Assembly: GCA_041821315.1 (NCBI GenBank)
Contig: JBGUEO010000005.1
Coordinates: forward strand, 104,824 to 168,823
Direction of reading: 5' to 3'
Source: DIGJ01 sp041821315
GTDB taxonomy: Bacteria > Bacillota > Clostridia > Lachnospirales > Lachnospiraceae
Length of the DNA stretch: 64,000 bases
Shown here one piece after another: positions 35,329 to 43,901 of this stretch. Every line of letters starts with the position of its first letter. The stretch's first letter is position 1. The position numbers and the translations under genes were made by a program. Under the pieces are notes generated by a model that saw nothing but the letters and a program-made list of their open reading frames with translations, was not told where the DNA came from and made no database searches.

Positions 35329-35823
35329 CTATCTTGTACCATTGTTTTCCTTTAATTTTTTACATAATGCATCTTTCACTGTTTCCGTTAAAAACTTACT
35401 AACGTCTCCATCATATGTAGCGATTTCTTTGACAATACTTGAACTCAAATAAGAATACTCTACACTTGTTGTCAAAAAAACGGTATCTACTTTTGGCTGT
35501 AATTTATGATTTGTCTGTGCAAGCTGTAGCTCATATTCAAAATCCGTAACTGCCCGAAGTCCACGGACAATCGCTGTTGCATTTTTTATGATAGCATAAT
35601 CAACCAAAAGGCCTTTAAATTCTTCCACTTCTACGTTTTCAATGTCTTTCGTTACTTCTTTTAACATTTCTACTCTATCTTTTGCTGAAAATAATGCGTG
35701 TTTTTTACTGTTGTTAAGTACACCTATATATAGCTTGTCAAAAAGCTTTGAGGAGCGCATAATGATGTCTATATGTCCTAACGTTACTGGGTCAAAGCTC
35801 CCTGGATAAATTCCGATTCTCAT
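35329..35823 (-). CDS. coaD: Phosphopantetheine adenylyltransferase
   Basis: A 164-residue enzyme transferring AMP from ATP to 4'-phosphopantetheine, the fourth step of CoA synthesis. It shows GIYPGSFDPVTLGHIDII (the TxGH nucleotidyltransferase motif), IVRGLRAVTDFEYELQ and SSSIVKEIA. Start at 35823 overlaps the rsmD stop by 4 nt, as is common for this pair; the frame runs to 35838 inside rsmD. Confidence 0.97.
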   Translation of the reverse strand: MRIGIYPGSFDPVTLGHIDIIMRSSKLFDKLYIGVLNNSKKHALFSAKDRVEMLKEVTKDIENVEVEEFKGLLVDYAIIKNATAIVRGLRAVTDFEYELQLAQTNHKLQPKVDTVFLTTSVEYSYLSSSIVKEIATYDGDVSKFLTETVKDALCKKLKENNGTR

Positions 35824-36383
35824 AACGTGCCTTTCCATTTTAAGAATATATGTTGGTTCGTTTTATATTCTTTGATTTTATATATTTCATATCCCAATGC
35901 TTCTACAAACGAAATCTCTGTTTGTAAGGATGCCTCGAATATTATTAATGTATCTTTGCGTAGGATTGTCGATGCCACTAAATATTCCAATACTTTTTTT
36001 TCAAAATCTAGATTGTAGGGCGGATCCATGAAAATAACATCAAATGCATCCCTACGTCCATCTAATACCTTTAAAGCACCCAAATAGTCCATTGATAGAA
36101 TATTTGCTTGTTCCTTAAATCCTGTTTTTTCTAAGTTTTTTTCAATTGCATGCAATGCTTCTCTATTGTTTTCAACGAAAACTGCTTCGTTTGCACCTCT
36201 GCTGATTGCTTCAATTCCGATTGCCCCACTTCCACTAAACAAATCAAGAAACCTTGCATCTGCTAAATAATTTTGTATCATATTAAACAAAGTTTCTTTG
36301 ATACGATCCGTTGTAGGTCTGGTATTTAATCCTTCCGGCGTTGTCAATTGAATTCTTCTTGCACTTCCCGAAATCACTCTCAT
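35820..36383 (-). CDS. rsmD: 16S rRNA (guanine966-N2)-methyltransferase RsmD
   Basis: A 187-residue SAM-dependent methyltransferase. RVISGSARR at the start, TDRIKETLFNMI, the SAM-binding FLDLFSGSGAIGIEA and the catalytic FMDPPY motif. AGGAG 6 nt before the ATG. First gene of rsmD-coaD-coiled-coil, with a promoter at 36497-36525. Confidence 0.95.
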   Translation of the reverse strand: MRVISGSARRIQLTTPEGLNTRPTTDRIKETLFNMIQNYLADARFLDLFSGSGAIGIEAISRGANEAVFVENNREALHAIEKNLEKTGFKEQANILSMDYLGALKVLDGRRDAFDVIFMDPPYNLDFEKKVLEYLVASTILRKDTLIIFEASLQTEISFVEALGYEIYKIKEYKTNQHIFLKWKGTL

Positions 36384-36496
36384 CCATAACTCCTATCCTC
36401 GTGTATTTTTGCTCAAACTATCCTTATGTCATTCACACGATTCTCTTACACTGTATTTTATCTATCATTTATCATAAGTATAAATACTTTAGCATT

Positions 36497-36525
36497 AGTT
36501 TATCTCAAACAATCTTATATTTCAA
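36497..36525 (-). promoter_or_regulatory. Promoter for rsmD-coaD unit
   Basis: TTGAAA (36520-36525), 17-nt spacer, TAAACT (36497-36502); leader of about 105 nt with no clear structure. Confidence 0.55.
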
Positions 36526-36560
36526 TACTTAATTCGTTATTCTTATAAAACATAGATAAA

Positions 36561-36585
36561 TGGGAGCATCCTAATGATACTCCCA
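36561..36585 (-). terminator. Hairpin after the SASP gene
   Basis: A 10-bp stem with one G-T pair (36576-36585 with 36561-36570), 5-nt loop, then TTTAT on the minus strand. Weak U tract but correctly placed 22 nt after the stop. Confidence 0.7.
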
Positions 36586-36607
36586 TTCCCCACATAGTTC
36601 TAGCTGT

Positions 36608-36814
36608 TTACTGCATACCTGACATTTTCTTCTCTTGTTCCTGAATCATTTTCTTAACCATATAGCCACCAACACTACCATTTTGACGAGACGTTAAGTC
36701 TCCATTGTATCCTTCTTTTAAAGGAACTCCAATTTCGTTTGCGACCTCATATTTAAACTGATTCATCGCAGCTCTTGCTTGTGGAACTTCCATTCGATTT
36801 CTGCTACTTGACAT
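36608..36814 (-). CDS. Alpha/beta-type small acid-soluble spore protein
   Basis: A 68-residue DNA-protecting spore protein. Typical segments are ARAAMNQFKYEVANEIGV (containing the GPR protease cleavage region), GYNGDLTSRQNGSVGGYMVKKMI. GGAGGGG 8 nt before ATG 36814 sets the start. Monocistronic, as usual for SASP genes, which are transcribed by sigma-G in the forespore; I could not identify a convincing sigma-G promoter in 36820-36960. Direct evidence that the organism sporulates. Confidence 0.95.
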   Translation of the reverse strand: MSSSRNRMEVPQARAAMNQFKYEVANEIGVPLKEGYNGDLTSRQNGSVGGYMVKKMIQEQEKKMSGMQ

Positions 36815-36961
36815 AATAAACCCCTCCATTTCTCTATCAACGATTCATTGAAACAGTTGATAATGATTTGTTGTTGTTTGTTACATCCTTAGTATATGTT
36901 ATGTTACAAAAAATAAACTAGTAAATCTATGTAGTGTTACCATATCCTTCTGCCTTGTTAT

Positions 36962-38512
36962 CTATAGTATATTCCTGACATCTTCTACGAGAATTTCACA
37001 AAGATTTTCTTTCGTTGGATTCTCAACTTTGACCAATCGATTCGCTTGCTTTATCATGATTTTTTCAAAGGCATTCCGAATGCCTCTTGCATTTCCAAAC
37101 ACACGAAATTCGTCCGCTGTAAATTCAGAAAGTCTCGATTTTATATAGTCAGTTGCTTCCATTGTAAGTTCAATGCCAACTTTATTTGACATAGACCCTA
37201 AAATTTCAGTTAGCTCCTCTATCGAATAATCGTCAAATGTAATAAACTTATTAAACCGAGAAACAAGTCCTGTGTTCGAATCCAAAAAAATTTTCATTTC
37301 TTCTTTATATCCAGCTACAATTACAATCAGATTATCTCTATGATCTTCCATCATCTTAACTAATGTGTCAATTGCTTCTGCGCCAAAATCATTCGAACCA
37401 TTATTACTTAGTGAATACGCCTCATCAATAAAAAGAACTCCGCCTAACGATTTTTCAACAACTTCCTTTACCTTTAATGCTGTCTGTCCAACATATCCTG
37501 CTACAAGACCAGAACGATCTGTCTCAACTAAGTTTCCAGTAGACAAAATCCCAAGTTCCTGATAAATTTTTGCAACTAGCCTTGCTACCGTAGTTTTTCC
37601 AGTTCCAGGATTACCAGTAAACACCATATGATACGTCATATCCATAACTGGCATATGAAAATTTTCACGAAGCTTACGTACCTTAATTAAATTAATCAAA
37701 GATTCAATTTCTTCTTTTACGTTCCTAAGACCGACTAAATCTTTTAGTTCTTCCAAGTATTCATCTAATTTTGTTTTCGCTTTTGATTGTTCTAACGCCT
37801 CTTCTAACTGCTCTTCTTTCATTATTTCCATCTGTTCACTGACATATCCCGTTTTCTCTACTACCTTTTGTTTTTCCTCTACAATAGATTCTACTTTCAT
37901 CATTTGATTTTTTTCTTGTATTGATTCAAAAGAAAAGGCTTCTCCAATTTTATCATCACTTAATTTTTTAAAAAGGTATCGGGGAGATAAATGTTCACCC
38001 GCATCCGCCTGATTGATAAATACTCGATTCTTATCATAGTATTCTTGGATAAATCCATTTACAAAATTATCCATTGTACAATTCATATGTGACATCGTCA
38101 GTAAAATATTTAGAAACGAATCAAAAAACTGTTCTGTAAAATCCGATTCTTTTTCTACATCACGGACTTGACATAATTGCAATAAAATAGGAGGTGATTT
38201 CATCATGGTTTTTACGGTCAATAATACAGTTTCATCCAATTCTTCTTCGCAAGAACACGCAATCATATTTTGGTTTGGCAACTCAATTATAAACAATCGT
38301 TCTTCCTTATGTAGACGCCCACAATATATCGCTAGATTGATTAATACTGCCTGGATATACAAATCTAAAAATTCATCTATGGAGTGCTTTAATACATCTT
38401 TTGCTTTATCCCAATAGCCTTCGCTATCTAAAATTTTGCACACCCGCTCTAATTGATTATAATTTTTTTTTGCAAGTTTAAAAAGATGCTCATTTGTATA
38501 ATTTAGCTGCAT
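36962..38512 (-). CDS. CbxX/CfqX (SpoVK-like) AAA ATPase with novel N-terminal domain
   Basis: A 516-residue protein. Residues 250-516 are a CbxX/SpoVK AAA module: LVGLRNVKEEIESLI, Walker A TGNPGTGKTTVA (299-310), the pore-loop GYVGQTA, Walker B VLFIDEAYSL and sensor 1 FNKFITF. Residues 1-185 form an unrecognised, mostly helical domain with many Cys and Met, joined by a charged linker (185-250). ATG at 38512 has GAGGG about 10 nt upstream; a TTG one codon earlier also fits. Own consensus promoter. It sits beside a SASP gene, so a sporulation role like SpoVK is plausible. Confidence 0.82.
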   Translation of the reverse strand: MQLNYTNEHLFKLAKKNYNQLERVCKILDSEGYWDKAKDVLKHSIDEFLDLYIQAVLINLAIYCGRLHKEERLFIIELPNQNMIACSCEEELDETVLLTVKTMMKSPPILLQLCQVRDVEKESDFTEQFFDSFLNILLTMSHMNCTMDNFVNGFIQEYYDKNRVFINQADAGEHLSPRYLFKKLSDDKIGEAFSFESIQEKNQMMKVESIVEEKQKVVEKTGYVSEQMEIMKEEQLEEALEQSKAKTKLDEYLEELKDLVGLRNVKEEIESLINLIKVRKLRENFHMPVMDMTYHMVFTGNPGTGKTTVARLVAKIYQELGILSTGNLVETDRSGLVAGYVGQTALKVKEVVEKSLGGVLFIDEAYSLSNNGSNDFGAEAIDTLVKMMEDHRDNLIVIVAGYKEEMKIFLDSNTGLVSRFNKFITFDDYSIEELTEILGSMSNKVGIELTMEATDYIKSRLSEFTADEFRVFGNARGIRNAFEKIMIKQANRLVKVENPTKENLCEILVEDVRNIL

Positions 38513-38570
38513 CAATGTCTTTCCCTCATTTCCAAAAATTGCACATTTTATCGGTTATTACATTAATCGC

Positions 38571-38599
38571 ATTATAACATTCATAAAAATTTCAGTCAA
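38571..38599 (-). promoter_or_regulatory. Promoter for the CbxX-like ATPase gene
   Basis: TTGACT (38594-38599), 17-nt spacer, TATAAT (38571-38576). A vegetative-type promoter, which argues against purely sporulation-specific expression. Confidence 0.8.
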
Positions 38600-38631
38600 T
38601 GCTTTCCACGGATATCGAACAACATTCCCTA

Positions 38632-40671
38632 TTATAAAAAAATTGTTCCTCCATAACGAATGATTTTTCTTCGCAAATTTTCATGTTTTTTAAGCATTTG
38701 CTTGACTTCGTTTGCTTTCCATTCCATAGCCGCTTCATTTGCTTCCATCAATATGTTTGCATCATTAAATACATCTGCCATCTTAAATTCTAACAGTCCG
38801 CTCTGTCTGATTCCAAAAAAATCACCTGGTCCACGAAGACGCAAATCCTCTCGTGCAATAAAAAATCCATCATTTGATTGGTTTAATATTTCAAGCCGCT
38901 CCATCGTTTGCTTACTTTCGCTTCCATGTACAAGAATGCAAAACGATTGATGTTCTCCTCTTCCTACCCGACCTCTCAACTGATGCAACTGAGCCAATCC
39001 AAAACGTTCTGCATTTTCTACCATCATAACCGATGCATTTGGAACATTAACTCCAACTTCAACTACTGTTGTTGAAATCATAATTTGAATGTCTCCACTT
39101 GCAAAACGTCCCATAATGTCATTTTTCTCGCTTGCTTTCATTTTTCCATGTAGATATTCAACAACAATCGAAGGTGCTACACTTGATTTTACCTTCTCCG
39201 TATAATCAATTACGTTTTCTACCTCTAATTCTTCACTTTCTTCTACCATTGGACAAATGATATAAATTTGTCTGCCTTTTGCAATTTCTTTTTCCATAAA
39301 ATGATATGCTGTTGCGCGGTAATTCGTATTCACAACACAGTTTTTAATGGGTAATCGTTTTGCTGGCAGTTCATCAATTATGGATAAATCCAAATCACCA
39401 TATAATATAATTGCCAGTGTTCTTGGTATCGGAGTCGCACTCATAACTATAATATGTGGCTCTAATCCTTTATTCGAAAGTGCTTCTCTTTGTTTTACTC
39501 CGAAACGATGTTGCTCATCTGTAATTACAAGTCCCAAATTATTATATTCCGCTTTTTCTTGTATCAACGCATGCGTACCAATAATTACATCCACTTCATG
39601 CATTTGAATCAATTGATAGCATTGCCTTTTTTCTTTTGCTGACATCGAACCCACCAACAAACATAGTTTGACCCCAAATGGTTCTAACAATTCCCGCAGT
39701 GTTTCATAATGCTGTTGTGCCAGCACCTCTGTCGGTACCATCAAAGCTCCCTGCACTTGATTTTTTGCTGCCTTTAACAAGGCAAGTGCCGCAAGTACTG
39801 TCTTACCAGATCCTACATCTCCTTGAATTAGTCGATTCATGACATGATTCGACGCCATGTCGGTTTCCATTTCGTCCCAAACTTTTTTTTGTGCATTCGT
39901 AAGCTCGTAAGGTAGTTTACTGATTAGTTCCTGACATTTGGTAGTCTTTTCCCAAACAAAGCGACTTGCTTTTTTACTTCGTTCCTTTTTCATCTGATGC
40001 AGCGCCAGTGTAAATAAGAAAAATTCATCAAATACAATACGTCGTCGTGCTTTTAACATGCTCTCATGGTTGCTTGGAAAATGAATTTCACGAATTGCTT
40101 CTTTATATGTCACTAACTTATATTTTTTTCGTATCGTGGGAGTAAGGTAATCGGTTTCAAAAACCGCCTCTTTCAATATTGCTTTTACAGCTTTAACAAT
40201 AGTATTATTATTGAGCCCCTTTGTTAATGAATAAATCGGTTGTAATTCATGGAGACGGTTAACATATTCTGCTTTACTAAGTATTTGTGGTTGAGCCATT
40301 GTATATTGTTGATTTTTTCTAGATACTCTGCCACGAAACAAATACTTTGTACCAAGATGTAAGGTCTTTTTTAAAAAGGGCATATTAAACCAAGTAAGCA
40401 TTAAATCACCCGAAAAATCTCGAACACGACAATTTAGGATATTCAAACCACGTATCTTCTTTAACTGAGGCACAGCGACTAAACTAGCTTCAATTGTTAC
40501 CATCTCACCCTCGCGTACTTCACCAATTGGAAGGATTTCTTCGTATGAATCATAGTTTCTAGGATAGTGTTCTAATAAATCTTCCAACGTAAAAATATTC
40601 AATTTATGATATAAAAGTTCTGTCTTTTCTCCAATTCCCTTTATTTCACTGATTGGTAATTGTAATTCCAT
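38632..40671 (-). CDS. recG: ATP-dependent DNA helicase RecG
   Basis: A 679-residue superfamily 2 helicase for fork reversal and Holliday junction processing. N-terminal wedge/OB domain (residues about 1-170), then motor motifs GDVGSGKT (I), DEQHRFG (II, DExH-type), SATPIPRT (III), and the TRG-type C-terminal region QLHQLRGRVGRG (VI). Complete length for the family. It follows the DAK2 gene by 85 nt, which contain a hairpin. Confidence 0.97.
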   Translation of the reverse strand: MELQLPISEIKGIGEKTELLYHKLNIFTLEDLLEHYPRNYDSYEEILPIGEVREGEMVTIEASLVAVPQLKKIRGLNILNCRVRDFSGDLMLTWFNMPFLKKTLHLGTKYLFRGRVSRKNQQYTMAQPQILSKAEYVNRLHELQPIYSLTKGLNNNTIVKAVKAILKEAVFETDYLTPTIRKKYKLVTYKEAIREIHFPSNHESMLKARRRIVFDEFFLFTLALHQMKKERSKKASRFVWEKTTKCQELISKLPYELTNAQKKVWDEMETDMASNHVMNRLIQGDVGSGKTVLAALALLKAAKNQVQGALMVPTEVLAQQHYETLRELLEPFGVKLCLLVGSMSAKEKRQCYQLIQMHEVDVIIGTHALIQEKAEYNNLGLVITDEQHRFGVKQREALSNKGLEPHIIVMSATPIPRTLAIILYGDLDLSIIDELPAKRLPIKNCVVNTNYRATAYHFMEKEIAKGRQIYIICPMVEESEELEVENVIDYTEKVKSSVAPSIVVEYLHGKMKASEKNDIMGRFASGDIQIMISTTVVEVGVNVPNASVMMVENAERFGLAQLHQLRGRVGRGEHQSFCILVHGSESKQTMERLEILNQSNDGFFIAREDLRLRGPGDFFGIRQSGLLEFKMADVFNDANILMEANEAAMEWKANEVKQMLKKHENLRRKIIRYGGTIFL

Positions 40672-40698
40672 AATTTAACCATTTCCTTTATTTAAGAA

Positions 40699-40726
40699 AG
40701 AGAGCGATTCCATCGAGTCGCTCTCT
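40699..40726 (-). terminator. Hairpin between DAK2 gene and recG
   Basis: Perfect 9-bp stem (40718-40726 with 40699-40707), AGAGAGCGA/TCGCTCTCT, 10-nt loop, then TTCTTAAAT on the minus strand. The interrupted U tract suggests partial termination, reducing recG expression. Confidence 0.6.
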
Positions 40727-40756
40727 CATTAGATTTATGCACTTATTTTTGATAAT

Positions 40757-42427
40757 TTACTCAACAGACAAAACATAATAGTAAATTGGTTGACCACCAA
40801 AATGTGTTTCAACGTCGACATCTGGATATTTATCCATAATGGATTTCGCCATTGCATTGGCAGTTACTTCTTCCACATCATCTCCATAATACAGACTCAA
40901 AAGTTCGGAATCCGCATCCACTAGCTCATCTACTAATTGCATTGTGGTCACTGAAATGTCTTTTCCTACCGATAAAATGCCAACATCTGCTATCCCCATA
41001 ATATCTCCAGTGGCAATCATTTTCCCATCAATGCTCGTATCACGTACTGCATATGTCACCTGCCCTGTTTTTACTTGTCTCATCTCATTTGTCATGTGTT
41101 CCGCATTTTCCTCTGGAGTTTTATCGAACACATAATTAATGATAGCGGTTATTCCTTGTGGTATTGTCTTTGACGGAATTACAATAATATTTTTATCTTC
41201 CGTCAGATTCTTTGCTTGCTCTGCCGCAAGAATGATATTTTTATTATTTGGTAAAATAAAAATAGTATCCGCATTCACTTTTGTAATTGCTTCCAACATA
41301 TCCTCTGTACTCGGGTTCATGGTTTGACCGCCTTCGATTAAGTAATCAACACCAAGTCCCGAAAAGATACCATTGATTCCCTCACCAATAGAAACACTAA
41401 TAAACCCAACTTCTTTTCTTGGACTTTCTGATTTTGCTTCCTTTGCTTTTAAAGCCTCACGCTCTGCATCTTTAATTACTTTTTCATTATGTTCTTCTCG
41501 CATATTATCAATTTTCATACTCGTAAGAGAGCCATACGTCAATGCACGTTGAATTGCAAGTCCCGGATCATTTGTATGCACATGAACCTTAACAATATCG
41601 TCATCCGAAACAACAACAATCGAATCTCCAATTGATTCTAAAAAGCTCTTAAATGCAAGTTCAGTCTTCGTTGTATACTCTTTTTCAAGCATAACAATAA
41701 ATTCGGTACAATATCCAAACTTTATATGCGCAGTTGAAAGCTCATTGCTATCCATTTTTACAGGTGCACTGTTTCTGCTCGCAACTGGTATACTTGATAA
41801 ATCAATTTCTTTTCCTAATAAGGCATCATACGCGCCACGAAGAATCGTTATCAATCCTTCTCCACCAGAATCAACAACACCTGCTTCTTTTAATACAGGT
41901 AACATGTCTGGAGTCTGATTCAAAACTTCTTCCATATAGCGTAATACTTCATCAAGAAAATATACTAAATCATCCGTCTCTTCTGCCAAAATAAGTGCTT
42001 TTGTTGCGCCACCCCTTGCGACCGTAAGAATGGTTCCTTCTTTTGGTTTCATAACTGCATTATATGCGGTTTCAACCGCATGTTCAAATGCTTTTGCAGC
42101 CAGTGCTACATTTATCTCCTTTTTATCTGCAACTTCTTTTGTAAAGCCACGAAAAAGCTGAGATAAAATAACGCCCGAATTTCCACGTGCTCCACGCAAT
42201 GAACCACTTGAAATAGCTTTTGATAGATTTTCTATTGTTGGATTATCAATTGCGCCAACCTCTTTTGCTGCTGACATAATTGTTAATGTCATATTTGTTC
42301 CTGTATCACCATCTGGTACTGGAAATACATTCAATTCATTAATATATTCCTTCTTTGCTTCAATGTTTTTTGCACCTGCCAGAAACATTTTTTGAAGCAT
42401 CTTTCCGTCAACTGTGTTTATAACCAC
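40757..42427 (-). CDS. DAK2-domain / FakA-like kinase (YloV family)
   Basis: A 556-residue protein: an N-terminal DhaL-like nucleotide-binding domain (residues 1-200, VFPVPDGDTGTNMTLT with the Asp metal ligands, RGARGNSGVILSQLFRGF), a middle domain and a C-terminal DegV-like domain. In Staphylococcus FakA phosphorylates fatty acids held by DegV/FakB proteins, two of which are encoded in this window. GTG start at 42427 with AAGGAGG about 9 nt upstream. Follows an Asp23 gene by 39 nt, the standard yloU-yloV order. Confidence 0.93.
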   Translation of the reverse strand: MVINTVDGKMLQKMFLAGAKNIEAKKEYINELNVFPVPDGDTGTNMTLTIMSAAKEVGAIDNPTIENLSKAISSGSLRGARGNSGVILSQLFRGFTKEVADKKEINVALAAKAFEHAVETAYNAVMKPKEGTILTVARGGATKALILAEETDDLVYFLDEVLRYMEEVLNQTPDMLPVLKEAGVVDSGGEGLITILRGAYDALLGKEIDLSSIPVASRNSAPVKMDSNELSTAHIKFGYCTEFIVMLEKEYTTKTELAFKSFLESIGDSIVVVSDDDIVKVHVHTNDPGLAIQRALTYGSLTSMKIDNMREEHNEKVIKDAEREALKAKEAKSESPRKEVGFISVSIGEGINGIFSGLGVDYLIEGGQTMNPSTEDMLEAITKVNADTIFILPNNKNIILAAEQAKNLTEDKNIIVIPSKTIPQGITAIINYVFDKTPEENAEHMTNEMRQVKTGQVTYAVRDTSIDGKMIATGDIMGIADVGILSVGKDISVTTMQLVDELVDADSELLSLYYGDDVEEVTANAMAKSIMDKYPDVDVETHFGGQPIYYYVLSVE

Positions 42428-42466
42428 TGTTCTGTTCCTCCTTAAAGCGATTTCCTTGTAGTCTTA

Positions 42467-42823
42467 TTAGTCTACAATGCGTACACCTTCTACTAAGATA
42501 TTAATTTTCTCAACTTCCATTCCAGTAAACTCTTCGACTTTGTACTTTACATTACTAATAAGATTCTCTGTTACTGCGGAAATACTCACACCGTAAGCTA
42601 CGATAATATGCAAATCTATCTTTATCTTATTTTCTTCGATTATTACATTTACTCCATGGCTAATACTATCTCGTTTTAATAGCTTTACAAATCCATCCTT
42701 CATGTTAATAGAAGCCATACCCACAATGCCAAAACATTCAACGGCTGCAGAACCAGCATATTGTCCCAAAACCTCAGTATCGATGATAATTTCACCCATT
42801 CCTGTAACCATATGTCCTTTCAT
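42467..42823 (-). CDS. Asp23/Gls24 family envelope stress protein (YloU)
   Basis: A 118-residue protein with an N-terminal GEIIIDTEVLGQYAGSAAVE and VNVIIEENKIKIDLHIIVAY, the Asp23 core. Family members form membrane-associated filaments linked to envelope homeostasis and, in the YloU/YloV arrangement, to lipid metabolism. TTGGAGGG 5-6 nt before the ATG. First gene of yloU-yloV-recG, the conserved Firmicutes order downstream of rpmB. Confidence 0.93.
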   Translation of the reverse strand: MKGHMVTGMGEIIIDTEVLGQYAGSAAVECFGIVGMASINMKDGFVKLLKRDSISHGVNVIIEENKIKIDLHIIVAYGVSISAVTENLISNVKYKVEEFTGMEVEKINILVEGVRIVD

Positions 42824-42879
42824 ATTAACCCTCCAATCTGTTATTAATAAATTGTATTATGTTTATTTCTATATAAATA

Positions 42880-42908
42880 ATTATACCCTTTTTTTTCAAA
42901 AAATGAAA
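42880..42908 (-). promoter_or_regulatory. Promoter for the Asp23-DAK2-recG unit
   Basis: TATAAT (42880-42885) with TTTCAT or TTCATT 17 or 16 nt upstream (about 42902-42908). Good -10, poor -35. Confidence 0.5.
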
Positions 42909-42966
42909 TACATATTTCTTTTCTTGCATAGTATGATAGTAAACAAGAATACGGAAGCCTTCGTCT

Positions 42967-43104
42967 ATGAAAAGAATGTGCGGTTTTATTTTATTTTGGA
43001 TTGCTGTAGGAATGACAATTATGTTCTTTCTTACCAATGGCCTCCTTGCTATCCTCATTATCATCCTATGCTTGCTCCTTGGATACAATCTTTTTTGTTG
43101 CTAA
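42967..43104 (+). CDS. Small hydrophobic membrane protein, 45 residues
   Basis: An open frame on the plus strand in the gap between rpmB and the Asp23 gene. The product begins MKRMCGFILFWIAVGM and consists of two hydrophobic helices separated by FFLTNG, ending GYNLFCC. Cys5 and the terminal Cys pair stand out. GGAAG is 9-10 nt before the ATG, a weak site. The composition (Arg/Lys start, then membrane helices) is protein-like. Function unknown; no promoter recognised with confidence. Similar tiny membrane proteins occur in clostridia, from memory only. Confidence 0.55.
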   Translation: MKRMCGFILFWIAVGMTIMFFLTNGLLAILIIILCLLLGYNLFCC

Positions 43105-43120
43105 TATAGTTTTTAGGCAG

Positions 43121-43169
43121 AATAAAAAAGGTGTCTCAAACATCGACGCATCTCTGTTTTTGACACCTT
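43121..43169 (-). terminator. Terminator after rpmB
   Basis: 8-bp stem AAGGTGTC/GACACCTT (43162-43169 with 43128-43135), extended inward by AAACA/TGTTT pairing, then TTTTTATT on the minus strand. It lies between the stops of rpmB and the small plus-strand gene, so it may serve both. Confidence 0.82.
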
Positions 43170-43188
43170 CTTGTCTAACCATACTGTC

Positions 43189-43374
43189 CTAAGCACGTTC
43201 TACTAAACCCGATCTTAAGCAAGAAGTACATACATACATTCTTTGAGCTCCACCGTTAACCTTAACTCTTACAGATTTTACATTAGACTTCCACATTTTA
43301 TTATTTCTTCTATGTGAATGGCTTACTTGAATACCGAAGTGAGCACCTTTTTCACAAATTGCACATTTAGCCAT
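43189..43374 (-). CDS. rpmB: 50S ribosomal protein L28
   Basis: A 61-residue ribosomal protein: AKCAICEKGAHFGIQVSHSH at the start with the zinc-type CxxC, RRNNKMWKSNVKSVRVKVNG and a second CTSCL pair. AAGGAGG about 9 nt before ATG 43374; the longer frame to 43422 lacks support. Monocistronic with promoter at 43432-43460 and terminator at 43121-43169. Confidence 0.97.
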   Translation of the reverse strand: MAKCAICEKGAHFGIQVSHSHRRNNKMWKSNVKSVRVKVNGGAQRMYVCTSCLRSGLVERA

Positions 43375-43401
43375 AAAACGCACCTCCTTATTACTCCATA
43401 T

Positions 43402-43418
43402 TGTATGAATTCCATACA
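43402..43418. promoter_or_regulatory. Inverted repeat in the rpmB leader
   Basis: Perfect 6-bp repeat TGTATG/CATACA around AATTC, about 14 nt after the -10 box. It could be a protein-binding site or an RNA hairpin; too short to be sure. Confidence 0.35.
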
Positions 43419-43431
43419 TCAAACAAACATT

Positions 43432-43460
43432 ATTCTACCAAATATTATATTAGAATGCAA
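43432..43460 (-). promoter_or_regulatory. Promoter for rpmB
   Basis: TTGCAT (43455-43460), 17-nt spacer, TAGAAT (43432-43437); leader of about 50 nt. Confidence 0.75.
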
Positions 43461-43490
43461 GCATTAATTCATTTTTTTTATTTTTATTGA

Positions 43491-43901
43491 TTATTCCTCA
43501 CCATCTAAAATAATATGATCGACTGCATCTTTTACTTCTTTACTTTCTTCTGTTTTCTTATCTCCCTTTGTAAATCGGTTAATCAGATCAGGAATCATAT
43601 CAAGTACCTTTGTTACAGTATCCTGATTTTTAATATTTACTAATCGTGTACTCCCATCTTTTATTACTAAAACAGAACTTGGTGTCATTTTTCCACCCAT
43701 GCCACCTCCGGCATTATTTTTCTTTTTTTCGTCTTGTGAAAAAGCACCAGCACCCACTCCAAAGCTCACATCTACTAAGGGCAATACAATGGTACCATCT
43801 TCAAAACGCACCGCATCACCAACTACCGTTTTTGTTGTTAAAAAAGCATCCATACCTTTGAATAAAGATTCTACTGTGTTGTTAAAATTATTTTCTGCCA
43901 T
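43491..43901 (-). CDS. gerW: Sporulation protein GerW (YtfJ family)
   Basis: A 136-residue cytosolic protein. The GerW pattern is VGDAVRFEDGTIVLPLVDVSFGVGAGA, a Gly-rich turn (NNAGGGMGGKMTPSSVLVI) and VTKVLDMIPDLINRF. In Bacillus it is needed for spore germination with some germinants. Its start codon overlaps the stop of the DUF2953 gene by one base, the usual ytfI-ytfJ coupling. Confidence 0.92.
   Translation of the reverse strand: MAENNFNNTVESLFKGMDAFLTTKTVVGDAVRFEDGTIVLPLVDVSFGVGAGAFSQDEKKKNNAGGGMGGKMTPSSVLVIKDGSTRLVNIKNQDTVTKVLDMIPDLINRFTKGDKKTEESKEVKDAVDHIILDGEE

Noticed and set aside
36820..36960. Sigma-G promoter before the SASP gene
   Set aside because: A CATATACTA-like -10 occurs near 36900, but no acceptable -35 at the right distance.
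42702..43109. 135-codon plus-strand frame overlapping the small membrane gene
   Set aside because: Different frame; it runs antisense to the Asp23 gene and through promoter sequence. The 45-codon frame at 42967 has a better protein signature.
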